Of a DNA stretch of 64,000 nt, positions 15,210 through 23,176 are shown in pieces; the stretch's first letter is position 1; each line of letters begins with the position of its first letter. Made by a program: the position numbers and the translations under genes. This DNA comes from Thermoflexibacter ruber (lineage in GTDB: Bacteria > Bacteroidota > Bacteroidia > Cytophagales > Thermoflexibacteraceae): assembly GCF_900113045.1 (NCBI RefSeq), contig NZ_FONY01000001.1, positions 221,795 through 285,794 of the forward strand. Reading direction: 5' to 3'. The notes under the pieces are model-generated. The model was not told the DNA's origin and did not search any database. It saw nothing but the letters and a program-made list of their open reading frames with translations.

Positions 15210-15842
15210 ATGATTATCAATCCGGAAATAGAAAAATATGCAGAGAAGTATTCCACTCCTGAGCATGAGATACTTCAAAGGTTAAACCGCGAAACTCATG
15301 CAAAGATACTGCATGCAAGGATGTTGTCTGGACATCTACAAGGCAATATGTTAGCTGTCTTTTCAAAAATGCTACAGCCTCAAAGAATCTTAGAAATAGG
15401 GACTTTTACAGGCTATTCTGCTCTTTGTTTGGCACAAGGACTGGCAGAGGGAGGTCTGCTTTACACCCTTGATATTAATGAAGAATTAGAAGAAATGGTG
15501 CAAAAGTATATCAAAGAAACTGGTTTGGAAAGTAAAATCAAACTGCTGATAGGCGATGCCATGCAACTCATTCCTACGCTTGACGAGATATTTGACTTGG
15601 TTTTCATAGATGCAGACAAAATAAATTATGCTCACTATTACGACCTTGTTTTTGAAAAAGTACGCAAAGGTGGTTTTATCATCGCTGACAATGTGCTCTG
15701 GTATGGAAAAGTGCTTGGCGAAAAGCAAGACAAAGACACAAAAGCAATCCATGATTTTAATGAGAAAATACAGAAAGATAATAGGGTGAGTAATACGCTT
15801 TTGCCTCTTAGGGACGGATTAATGATTATACAAAAATTATAG
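15210..15842 (+). CDS. Class I SAM-dependent O-methyltransferase
   Basis: 210 residues, the normal length for the bacterial caffeoyl-CoA/catechol-type O-methyltransferase family. Motifs: RILEIGTFTGYSALCLAQGL (SAM motif I), LLYTLDINEE (motif II with the ribose-binding acid), GDAMQLIPTL, FDLVFIDADKINYAHYYDLV (metal-binding Asp) and GGFIIADNVLWYGKVL. These enzymes use a divalent metal to methylate catechol-like hydroxyls; the natural substrate in Bacteroidota is generally unknown. Monocistronic. Confidence 0.92.
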   Translation: MIINPEIEKYAEKYSTPEHEILQRLNRETHAKILHARMLSGHLQGNMLAVFSKMLQPQRILEIGTFTGYSALCLAQGLAEGGLLYTLDINEELEEMVQKYIKETGLESKIKLLIGDAMQLIPTLDEIFDLVFIDADKINYAHYYDLVFEKVRKGGFIIADNVLWYGKVLGEKQDKDTKAIHDFNEKIQKDNRVSNTLLPLRDGLMIIQKL

Positions 15843-15886
15843 TCCCGTGATTTAGGTATATTTCTACTCAAATAAATAACAATTAA

Positions 15887-16714
15887 GTGTTTCGTAAACT
15901 CTTTGTTTTCTTTTTATTACTTTACTCTGTCATACTTTGGCTATCCAACCTACTCTGGTATCAATACGAAAATTTTAGTCAATTTCATTGGTTTGATGAT
16001 TGGCAGGAATGGAAACAAATGGATAAATTGGGGCATTTGTTTTCTGCTTTCCATTTGAGTAGCCTTCTCTGCACCATAGTAGGTTATCTGCTCAAAAAGA
16101 AAACTCAGCCACTGCCTCTGCCTCAGCATGATTTAGTTCTTTTTAGTAGCCTCATTAGTTTTTTGCTAATCTCTTCCATAGAAATCTTAGACGGCTTCGC
16201 ACCTACCTACGGTGCAAGTATTTATGACCTCATAGCCAATGCCTTAGGTGCGATATTGTTTAGTGTACAAAAAATCTACCTCAGCAAGTTTTTTGTACTG
16301 CCTAAGTTTTCTTTTCACTTTACAAAATTTGCCACAGAAAGACCGAATGTATTAGGAGATAATAAGCTATTGCAAATCTTCAAAGATTACAACGGGCAGA
16401 CCTATTGGTACTCCTTACCCTTTTTCTCTTTCTTTGGCAAAAAGCACTTACCAAAATGGGTGAGCTATATTCATCTTGCTATTGGATACAGTGCTGAGGA
16501 AATGATTTTTGGGAGAGCGTATCAAAATGAAGCAATAGGATTGTTTCCTCTTAGACGGTACTTCATTTCTTTTGACCTGCATTTGCCTGCATTTTCATCT
16601 AAATACACCCTTATTAATTCTTTCATTTTTTTACTCAATGCTATTAAATTACCTCTGCCTACGCTGGAGTGGAACGACAGAGATGGCTTTGTATGGCATT
16701 GGATATACTTTTAA
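15887..16714 (+). CDS. DUF2279 (YfiM-like) membrane protein
   Basis: 275 residues with a GTG start. An N-terminal helix (FVFFLLLYSVILWLSNLLWY) is followed by the DUF2279 core: MDKLGHLFSAFHLSSLLCTI, LISFLLISSIEILDGFAPTY, GASIYDLIANALGAILFSVQ, and later YIHLAIGYSAEEMIFGR. The charged HLFSAF and EILDG positions within membrane helices are typical of this uncharacterised family, which often has lipoprotein or inner-membrane members. The C-terminal region after 145 extends the short YfiM form and includes several aromatic-rich segments. Function unknown. Confidence 0.75.
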   Translation: MFRKLFVFFLLLYSVILWLSNLLWYQYENFSQFHWFDDWQEWKQMDKLGHLFSAFHLSSLLCTIVGYLLKKKTQPLPLPQHDLVLFSSLISFLLISSIEILDGFAPTYGASIYDLIANALGAILFSVQKIYLSKFFVLPKFSFHFTKFATERPNVLGDNKLLQIFKDYNGQTYWYSLPFFSFFGKKHLPKWVSYIHLAIGYSAEEMIFGRAYQNEAIGLFPLRRYFISFDLHLPAFSSKYTLINSFIFLLNAIKLPLPTLEWNDRDGFVWHWIYF

Positions 16715-16752
16715 GGTAATATTCTTATAGCTGTGATATTGGCAATCCCTTT

Positions 16753-17844
16753 TTAATCTACAAGCACTTGATACACTTTAAAACTTAGTTGATTGTTAGG
16801 AACATCTAAATATCTAAAATAGATACCTTCCTTGCTTATGAGCGGAACGCTTCGCTTATCATTTACCATGTCAAAGGGAAAATCTACCTCTCCCAATTTG
16901 GTGAAAGCGTCATTGAGAACGATGAGCGAATACTTAGCTTTATCCTTATCGGCGTTGGCGTACTTAGCGATTCTGTAATAGAGGTTTCTGTATTTATCAT
17001 AAATAACCTCTTTGTAAAAAGGTGTATTTCTCATATAGCTAATTTTTACCTCTAAATCTTCCCAAGAAGCGAGAGGTTTGATGGTATCTATGCGGATTGA
17101 ATTGGCTTTATACAATTTTGTACTTATCAAAGTATCTTGGATTACTAAGAACGAAGAGGCGGGAAAAGAATAAACTATCTCCCCATTTTTCCCTAAACAC
17201 CATTCTAAATTTTCTCTCCACAAATGCCCTTGATAGGATTGGGGGTATTGAATAGGAGCAAACGTAGTTTCTCCATTTATCAAGTTAGTTTTACTAATAA
17301 ACTTGTGTGGTACAGAGAAATAATCCCGATTCCTTGGATAGTCAAATAAATTAATCGTAGCATATAGATACTCCGCTGATATGTAAGTCGGCATTAAGTG
17401 AGGATAGAAAAGTATTTTACCATCTTCGGCTACTTGTTTGATTTGACTGTATTCTTTGATAATATTCCCAGTTTTATCCATCAAAGAAGGGAACTTCCCC
17501 CACTCTCCTTCTATCTGATAACATAGAATGATTGAGTCTTTGCTTACTGGGAAATGGCTGTAAGGGAAGTTTTGCTTTGATTGGAAACTGATACTTTGTT
17601 TTTTCAAAGACGGTAGTTCTACAAACTCTAAGGAATGAGAATGGTAAGAAATGTATGAAATAAATTCTTGCTTGCCTATATAAGCTAATAAGGGGAAGGA
17701 GATGTTGGTACTATTTATAGGAATATTTATCTGATGCAGAAATTTTAGAGAAACTGTTGGTTTCTGTTGTTCGGCACAGATACAGAGAAAACTAAGGAAA
17801 ATATACAAGAAAATAGTTATGCTTATCATCAGTAGTAAGACCAA
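16753..17844 (-). CDS. DUF4221-like exported beta-propeller protein
   Basis: 363 residues. A hydrophobic leader (LLLMISITIFLYIFLSFLCI, then CAEQQ) may be a signal peptide or lipoprotein signal. The rest alternates beta strands (LKFLHQINIPINSTNISFPL, YLYATINLFDYPRNRDYFSV, DAFTKLGEVDFPFDM) in a propeller-like pattern of the DUF4221 type found in Bacteroidota. It is the last gene of a minus-strand run with the 10-Cys peptide and the broken lipoprotein, so the three may belong to one envelope-associated unit. No enzymatic motif is visible. Confidence 0.65.
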   Translation of the reverse strand: MVLLLMISITIFLYIFLSFLCICAEQQKPTVSLKFLHQINIPINSTNISFPLLAYIGKQEFISYISYHSHSLEFVELPSLKKQSISFQSKQNFPYSHFPVSKDSIILCYQIEGEWGKFPSLMDKTGNIIKEYSQIKQVAEDGKILFYPHLMPTYISAEYLYATINLFDYPRNRDYFSVPHKFISKTNLINGETTFAPIQYPQSYQGHLWRENLEWCLGKNGEIVYSFPASSFLVIQDTLISTKLYKANSIRIDTIKPLASWEDLEVKISYMRNTPFYKEVIYDKYRNLYYRIAKYANADKDKAKYSLIVLNDAFTKLGEVDFPFDMVNDKRSVPLISKEGIYFRYLDVPNNQLSFKVYQVLVD

Positions 17845-17959
17845 TTAAATATATATATTCTCATAAATGAGAACGGGTTGCTTTACAATTACTTATAAGC
17901 ATATAAAAGTAAAAGGTCACTAAAGATAAATCAATAACCTTTTACGTAAAATATTTTGA

Positions 17960-18187
17960 CTAATTACAATTAGGGTCGGGTAGGCAATTGGCATCACAAC
18001 CACAGAGACCGTTGCAGCTACAAATTCCATAAGGACCGAAGCAAGGAACATCATCTCCACCAATGAGGGTACACATACAAATTACACTACTGTAAAAACA
18101 CGCATGGTTGGATTGACGACCTTCTATTTCTGATGGGAAAATACTCAAAAAGCTTATTAGCAGCACTTTGCAAATTATATTCTTCAT
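17960..18187 (-). CDS. Secreted 10-cysteine peptide
   Basis: 75 residues. A signal peptide (about 1-23, MKNIICKVLLISFLSIFPSE) is followed by a 50-residue mature part with ten cysteines in a closely spaced pattern (HAC, VICMC, VPC, GICSC, LCGC, NC, PNC) plus Gly, Asp and Asn. That composition suits a disulfide-rich or metal-binding extracellular peptide. I do not recognise a family; it resembles, but does not clearly match, the small Cys-containing NVEALA-type peptides of Bacteroidota. It lies 11 bp after the end of the broken lipoprotein gene on the same strand. Confidence 0.6.
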   Translation of the reverse strand: MKNIICKVLLISFLSIFPSEIEGRQSNHACFYSSVICMCTLIGGDDVPCFGPYGICSCNGLCGCDANCLPDPNCN

Positions 18188-18198
18188 AATTTATCCTG

Positions 18199-18678
18199 CT
18201 AATTCTGATTTTTTCGCTTACTTAATGTTGCTTGGAATGGTTTAGCTTTTTCGTCAGTAATAAATTTAACTATGTATCTGCCGCCATCTTTTGTCTTATA
18301 CGACCAGCCATTATAGTATTTATCATTTACAAAGTTAGTTGCTAACTTTATACCTTTTTCATCATAGAGTTCTACTAAAATACCTTTATAATTTAAGTTT
18401 TCATTCACCAAACGCATCATGTAGCTACTGTTTGCATCTAAGGAAATCTCCACTGCTTTCAAAGAAACTTCTTTTTCTTTCTTAAAATTACCTTACGCTG
18501 ATTCATCATTTACCATAGAGAAATTTTGAATTTTCTCATAACCATCTAACACTGCATAATTCATATAAGGGTTAGAAACTACTTTTCTTACATATTCTTG
18601 TTTTTGATAACAAGATTGCACTATCAGTAACACCCAAATATACTTAGTAAAAAAATCAAGTTTAATTTTCATACTCAT
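18199..18678 (-). pseudogene. Small lipoprotein gene split by an in-frame TAA
   Basis: Two open stretches, 18496-18678 and 18199-18492, lie in the same frame and are separated only by TAA at 18493-18495. The first encodes a lipoprotein-type leader (YIWVLLIVQSCYQKQ) and ends VNDESA; the second continues with a beta-rich domain (VEISLDANSSYMMRLVNENL, YKTKDGGRYIVKFITDE). The second stretch has no ATG or plausible start at its head (only TTG), so one original gene of about 159 codons broken by a nonsense mutation is the simplest reading. Readthrough or a separate small second protein is possible. Confidence 0.6.
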
Positions 18679-18846
18679 TAAAAGTTTAATATAACAATAA
18701 TAATGATAATAAGCATAAGCAAATAATCAACATAGAATATTTTATTACATTAGCTCTTTTACCAATATTTATAACTTATTGATTATAAATAGCTTAAATA
18801 TAGATGATATATTTTAAACAAAAATAGCAAATTGTTACAAATCAAA

Positions 18847-18960
18847 ATATACCCTCATCAATAAAGCTAAAAAAAAACTATGGTCGGTAAAAATAATATG
18901 GTCTAAGACAGGTATTTCCAGAAACTTTCCTGCTTCTTTGAGTTTTTGAGTAAGTTGGAG
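18847..18960 (-). pseudogene. radC C-terminal relic
   Basis: On the minus strand the frame starting near 18960 reads DLQLTQKLKEAGKFLEIPVL then DHIIFTDHSFF, the closing part of the RadC/JAB-like family, whose members end in a phrase like HS-F-S-F-DEG. A run of nine T (minus strand) shifts the frame; one more T would give SFIDEGIF and a stop. The N-terminal three quarters, including the HPSGD region, is absent. The relic begins right beside the palindromic repeat at 18963-19005. Confidence 0.65.
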
Positions 18961-18962
18961 GT

Positions 18963-19005
18963 CTTTTACATCTGACAGATTTCACAAACCTGCCAGATGT
19001 AAAAG
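18963..19005. repeat. Palindromic interspersed repeat, copy A
   Basis: CTTTTACATCTG and CAGATGTAAAAG are perfect 12-base arms around a core with CTGACAGATTT and AAACCTGCCAG. The core recurs at 40879-40915 and 50365-50396. It lies between the radC relic and the end of hemH. Confidence 0.75.
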
Positions 19006-19026
19006 ATAAATATAGAGCAAACAAAA

Positions 19027-20037
19027 TCAAGCGTTCAATACGATGTCTTTCAAGGTATTGACCCATCTAGGGTGAGTATTCAGGCTTTCTACCATTTGCC
19101 AATGCTTGCCTCCTTTTTCCTCAAAAAGTTCTTTGTACTCCTCCCCTACTTCTATGGTAGTTTCTAAGCAATCCGCCACAAAAGAAGGAGTAAAAACTAA
19201 GATATTTTTTTTGCCTTCTCTGACCAACCGCTCAATCGTGGCATCAGTATAGGGCTGTATCCAAGGGTCGCTGCCTAAGCGAGATTGGAAAGAAATGGAA
19301 TAATCTTTTTCTTCTAAGCCCAAAGCCTTTGCCAGCTGGCGAGAGGTTTCTACACACTGAGCGCGATAGCAGAGGCGATTTTCTTCTGAATAAATATCAC
19401 AACAGCCATTGGTTAGGCAACGTGCATCTGCTTTTTTGAGCTGTCGCTGAGGCAAGCCATGATAGGTAAAAATAAAATGGTCAAAAGTATGTTCCTTCAT
19501 GTATTTTCTACCCAACTCTGCAAAGGTCGCAATCATTTCAGGGTGAGCGGGGTAGCTGTCAATCATGACTAATTGAGGCATGAGTTGCCACTTGCTCACT
19601 ACTCGCATGACTTCCTGATGCACCGAACCCGTAGTAGCTGAGGCATACTGAGGGAAAAGAGGTAGTACAATGATTTTTTTGATAGCCTGATGGTTGAGTT
19701 TTTCTAAGGCAGAAGCAATGCTTGGATTTTGATAACGCATACCCAAGGAAACCACATAATCCTCTCCTAAAGCTTTCTGCAATAAGTCAGCCAACTCCTC
19801 TCCATAAAACAGCAAAGGCGAACCTCTGTCAGTCCACAATTCTCGGTATGTTTTAGCAGATTTGGGAGCGCGAAAGGGAGCAATGATGCCATTGACCAAG
19901 AAAAAACGTCCAATAGGATTAATGTCTATGACTCTACCGTCCATGAGAAACTGACGCAAATATTTTCTTACGTCAGGAACGGAAGGGCTATCAGGGGTGC
20001 CAAGATTTACTAATAAAATGCCTGTTTTGAGTTTCAT
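19027..20037 (-). CDS. hemH: Ferrochelatase
   Basis: 336 residues. It inserts Fe(II) into protoporphyrin IX, the last step of the protoporphyrin-dependent heme pathway. Family features: GILLVNLGTPDSPSVPDVRK, WTDRGSPLLFYGEELADLLQ, VVSLGMRYQNPSI, LPLFPQYASATTGSV, the catalytic His in FIFTYHGLPQRQLKKAD, SFQSRLGSDPWIQPYT and the metal-site Glu in DCLETTIEVGEEY. The segment with four cysteines (CLTNGCCDIY...CYRAQC) is often seen in Bacteroidota ferrochelatases and might hold an iron-sulfur cluster or disulfide. Monocistronic, bounded by repeats on both sides. Confidence 0.96.
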   Translation of the reverse strand: MKLKTGILLVNLGTPDSPSVPDVRKYLRQFLMDGRVIDINPIGRFFLVNGIIAPFRAPKSAKTYRELWTDRGSPLLFYGEELADLLQKALGEDYVVSLGMRYQNPSIASALEKLNHQAIKKIIVLPLFPQYASATTGSVHQEVMRVVSKWQLMPQLVMIDSYPAHPEMIATFAELGRKYMKEHTFDHFIFTYHGLPQRQLKKADARCLTNGCCDIYSEENRLCYRAQCVETSRQLAKALGLEEKDYSISFQSRLGSDPWIQPYTDATIERLVREGKKNILVFTPSFVADCLETTIEVGEEYKELFEEKGGKHWQMVESLNTHPRWVNTLKDIVLNA

Positions 20038-20575
20038 GAATTTTAAGTAATACTATTCATTAAGAGATAATTACCAACAAGATTTATGTTGTTATAGATT
20101 TAGGGCTTACGTTTTTCATGTGATAACACATGAAAAATAGCTTTCTGCGCTCTTTCACGTGTTATCACGTGAAAGACAAAGTCCTAAGATTAAAAAGATA
20201 AACTTTCTACAAGTAAGATTTCACTCCTTCGGAGTTCCTCAGAACAATCACTTTTGTTGCTACAAATATAGCACACCTTCGGTGTTTGGTAGCTCAATTA
20301 CCCCATCATATTTTTGTAGTAAATAAGCCCATTATCCATAAGAACCCCAGAGGGGTGGTGTCTTTTTATAGCAAATAAGCCAAGTAAATTTGTATGTTTT
20401 GCTTATTGACAAGGTATATTATTGATAGATAACACTTAAATAAGAGATATCAAGTTTCTTACCTTACCAGATAACACAAAAAAGTAAATAAGGTTATGAA
20501 AAAATCGCCTGCAAAGGTGCAAAAAAGTAAGACAGAACAAAAGAATAACTTTTACCACTTAAAAGATTTTTGTTT
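20038..20575. repeat. 538-bp intergenic region with palindromes and short repeats
   Basis: No ORF. It holds two related perfect palindromes, TTTTTCATGTG-ATAA-CACATGAAAAA (20112-20137) and CTTTCACGTG-TTAT-CACGTGAAAG (20152-20175). Then come short hairpins such as ACTCCTTCGGAGT and ACACCTTCGGTGT, and a CCCCAGAGGGG element near 20346, separated by TACAAATATAGC and TATAGCAAATAAG strings. This mixture of C/G-tipped hairpins between A/T spacers looks like a mosaic of REP-type elements. Confidence 0.6.
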
Positions 20576-22039
20576 TCACAATCTCTTCAAGGCTGTTTTT
20601 GCTTTATGGTCAAGGCTATTTTTGTATTCGTGCTGAGGATAGGTCAGTACTTTTTTGAAGTAACTCACTGCCAAGTTCTTATCCTTAAAAACATCGCGAT
20701 AAAGATAAGCAAGTTGCAAGGCAGCATTAGGAGCAAAATAATACGGTAAATTTCCCGATAGAGCTATAGTTTTTTGGTAAAAATGGCAAGCATCTTCGTA
20801 TTTGCCTTGTTTATCTAAAATTCTTGCTTTTCTGTAAAGCAATTCTATTTTATCTTTTTGATTGCTAAGTTCTTTTTCAGAAATTTGCTGTACTGCTTGC
20901 CAAGCCTTTTCATAAAAACCGCCATCAGTGAGTAAGCGGGCTTTCATCAAAGCCTTGTGTGGCAGATTTCTCTGCTTAGCAAAATTTTCTGCATTTTTGT
21001 CTAACTCTATTTGGGTCTGCCCTTTGCTTAGGCAAGAATCTAAGTATCTGCTTGCTTGAGGTTTATCACTGAGCCAATCTGATAAAAACAATCTGTAATA
21101 CGCATTTTTTACATAGTTTTTGCCCTGATAGTGAGCAAGAAAAAGTTTATAAAAATGGTTTGCTTGCTCATAACTCCCTGATAACAAGCAAATTTCACCA
21201 TTCAAATAATCAAAAAATGGGGAATAAATGAAGCCAGAATCGCTGGCTGGTAGCATAAGTAATTTATCGCCTCCTTGTAGTTTACCTGCTTTCATACTTA
21301 CTAAGGCATGGACGAAACGAGTAAGTAAACTATTTTTACTTGTATTGCTCACTGCTATACCTACCTGTATAGCTTGTGCTGGCTCATTGAGTACGTAGGT
21401 TTGTACTAACATGAGCAATAGTTGGGTTTCTAAGGAAAAAATCGTATTAGCTTCAGCTAAGGATTGCATATCTGCCAAACCTTGCTTAATATTTCCCTCT
21501 AAACCAAAAAGTTGTAAAAACCATTGGTATTTTTCAGGAACGCTTCCCAAAACTACACGCAGTAGCCCCAAAGACTTCTTAGTAGGTAAAAAGTCAGGAT
21601 AGAGTTGCTCATTCTCTTCCAATAAGTGATAAGCACGCTTGATAGACCACGCTGCCGCAAGGTTTTCCCCCCACATAAGTTTGACAATAGCCCATTGTAT
21701 TTTGACTTCTGCTTGCAAAAAGCGATGATAAGCAGATTTTCTGTTCCATTTCTTGATTTGATTCAAAGTAATTTCTTCTTGTTCTTTTTTGGCTTGGAAT
21801 AGGGAATCATGCTGAGAAGTAAGTAGCTGTAAAACAAGTATGTAGTTTTTCAAATAAGCATCTATGGCATCTTTTTTATTTTCTTTGGCAAGCATAACCT
21901 CAGCAGTTTTGAGTTTAAGGTTCAAAATTTCTTGGTAGGCAAGAGATTGATGAGGTGAAAATTGGGCATAGGTATAGGAGGGAGTGCCTACCCAGAGTAT
22001 CCATATCAGCGCAAGATAAGTAACCATACCAAGTTTCAT
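20576..22039 (-). CDS. Exported TPR protein
   Basis: 487 residues. The leader MVTYLALIWILWVGTPSYTY then AQF looks like a signal peptide. Several helical repeat pairs follow (NKKDAIDAYLKNYILVLQLL, GSYEQANHFYKLFLAHYQGK, GKYEDACHFYQKTIALSGNL, LAVSYFKKVLTYPQHEYKNS), with the strongest TPR match in the last third. The final repeats describe a chain assembled like an outer-membrane or periplasmic scaffold, but no specific role can be assigned. Its ATG overlaps the stop of a 29-codon ORF that itself overlaps the end of menC, so the three are probably one transcript. Confidence 0.8.
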   Translation of the reverse strand: MKLGMVTYLALIWILWVGTPSYTYAQFSPHQSLAYQEILNLKLKTAEVMLAKENKKDAIDAYLKNYILVLQLLTSQHDSLFQAKKEQEEITLNQIKKWNRKSAYHRFLQAEVKIQWAIVKLMWGENLAAAWSIKRAYHLLEENEQLYPDFLPTKKSLGLLRVVLGSVPEKYQWFLQLFGLEGNIKQGLADMQSLAEANTIFSLETQLLLMLVQTYVLNEPAQAIQVGIAVSNTSKNSLLTRFVHALVSMKAGKLQGGDKLLMLPASDSGFIYSPFFDYLNGEICLLSGSYEQANHFYKLFLAHYQGKNYVKNAYYRLFLSDWLSDKPQASRYLDSCLSKGQTQIELDKNAENFAKQRNLPHKALMKARLLTDGGFYEKAWQAVQQISEKELSNQKDKIELLYRKARILDKQGKYEDACHFYQKTIALSGNLPYYFAPNAALQLAYLYRDVFKDKNLAVSYFKKVLTYPQHEYKNSLDHKAKTALKRL

Positions 22040-22125
22040 GCTCGATTCAGGTCAAAATCTGTGCTAAAAGTTATCTGTCCTTTGCTATTGATTTGTTTTG
22101 TAATATCTGCCCTAATTTCGCTCAT
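22036..22125 (-). CDS. Possible 29-residue coupling peptide between menC and the TPR gene
   Basis: ATG at 22125 lies inside the last codons of menC and the TGA at 22036-22038 overlaps the TPR gene start (ATGA). The encoded MSEIRADITKQINSKGQITF then STDFDLNRA has no recognised family. The double overlap is typical of translational coupling, but a chance ORF of this length cannot be excluded. Confidence 0.25.
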   Translation of the reverse strand: MSEIRADITKQINSKGQITFSTDFDLNRA

Positions 22126-23167
22126 AAAAAATATGTCCTTGCTTGACCACCAAAGGCATAGGCAAGTTATTGCTGTATAGCTGCCCCGTGCCTAATCCTT
22201 GTGGGATAGTAGGAGCATACGATGCAGTAAACTGGCAGATAGCATTCAAGCCAATATTTGCCTCTAAGGCAGAAGTAATCCACCAGCCAATACCTTGTTT
22301 CTCAGCAATTTCAATCCATTCTGCACTTTCCACAAAACCACCCAAAAGCGTAGGTTTTACAATAATATATTGAGGCTGAGTAGCTTGCAGCAAAGTCATT
22401 TTTTTTTCTAAGGTCTCTATCCCTATCAGTTCCTCATCAAGGGCTATCGGCAAGGGCGTATTCCTACAAAGATGATACATAGCCTCTATTTGCCCTGCTT
22501 TGATAGGTTGCTCAATAGAGTGTAGGTCATATTTGGCTAATTGATGAAGTTTTTTTAATGCGTCTTGTGGAAAAAAAGCCCCATTAGCATCTACGCGCAG
22601 CGTAATGGTTTCCGCAGAAAAACGCTTCCTAATAGATTTGAGTATGTCCAACTCTGTTTGAAAATCTATTGCTCCTATTTTCATTTTGAGGCAGGTAAAC
22701 CCTTGACTAAGTTTATCTTCTATCTGTTGCTTCATGAAGTCCTCTTTACCCATCCAGATTAATCCATTGATAGGAATAGGTCTGCCTTCATTGAAAAAGC
22801 TATTGTCATAAATTTTGCGATGCCCCCCCAAAAAAAGGTCTTTCAGTGCAGTTTCCACTGCAAATCGCAAACTTGGCAGTCGGATAGTATTTTCTCTTAG
22901 CCAAATATCACTTACTTCCGATATAGCCTGAAACTTTTGGTTTTCAAATACTTGTATAAAATATTGGATACATTCCTCAAAATCAGTACGGTCATCTACA
23001 CTTAGCCCTTTGAGAGGACTTGCTTCTCCCCAGCCTTGTATTTGGGGGTTGTTTTCCTCAAAAATTTGTATAAAAAATGCCGTTCTTTCTGTCAGCACTC
23101 CTCGCGATGTACCCGCCTCAAAGCGAAAGAAAAGCTGATGTGGGAAATAGGTGATTTTCAAAGACAT
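22112..23167 (-). CDS. menC: o-Succinylbenzoate synthase (enolase superfamily)
   Basis: 351 residues. Enolase-superfamily dehydratase that converts SHCHC to o-succinylbenzoate in menaquinone synthesis. Seen: the N-terminal capping domain with GWGEASPLKGLSVDD; the KxK motif in FTCLKMKIGAIDF; metal ligands in LRVDANGAF, SIEQPI and ALDEELIG; the second lysine in QYIIVKPTLLGG; and ITSALEANIGLNAICQFTA, whose SALEANIG is characteristic of MenC rather than dipeptide epimerases. The other men genes are not in the window. Relation to Ala-Glu epimerases is the main alternative, but the C-terminal signature favours MenC. Confidence 0.88.
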   Translation of the reverse strand: MSLKITYFPHQLFFRFEAGTSRGVLTERTAFFIQIFEENNPQIQGWGEASPLKGLSVDDRTDFEECIQYFIQVFENQKFQAISEVSDIWLRENTIRLPSLRFAVETALKDLFLGGHRKIYDNSFFNEGRPIPINGLIWMGKEDFMKQQIEDKLSQGFTCLKMKIGAIDFQTELDILKSIRKRFSAETITLRVDANGAFFPQDALKKLHQLAKYDLHSIEQPIKAGQIEAMYHLCRNTPLPIALDEELIGIETLEKKMTLLQATQPQYIIVKPTLLGGFVESAEWIEIAEKQGIGWWITSALEANIGLNAICQFTASYAPTIPQGLGTGQLYSNNLPMPLVVKQGHIFYERN

Positions 23168-23176
23168 AGTTTTTTA

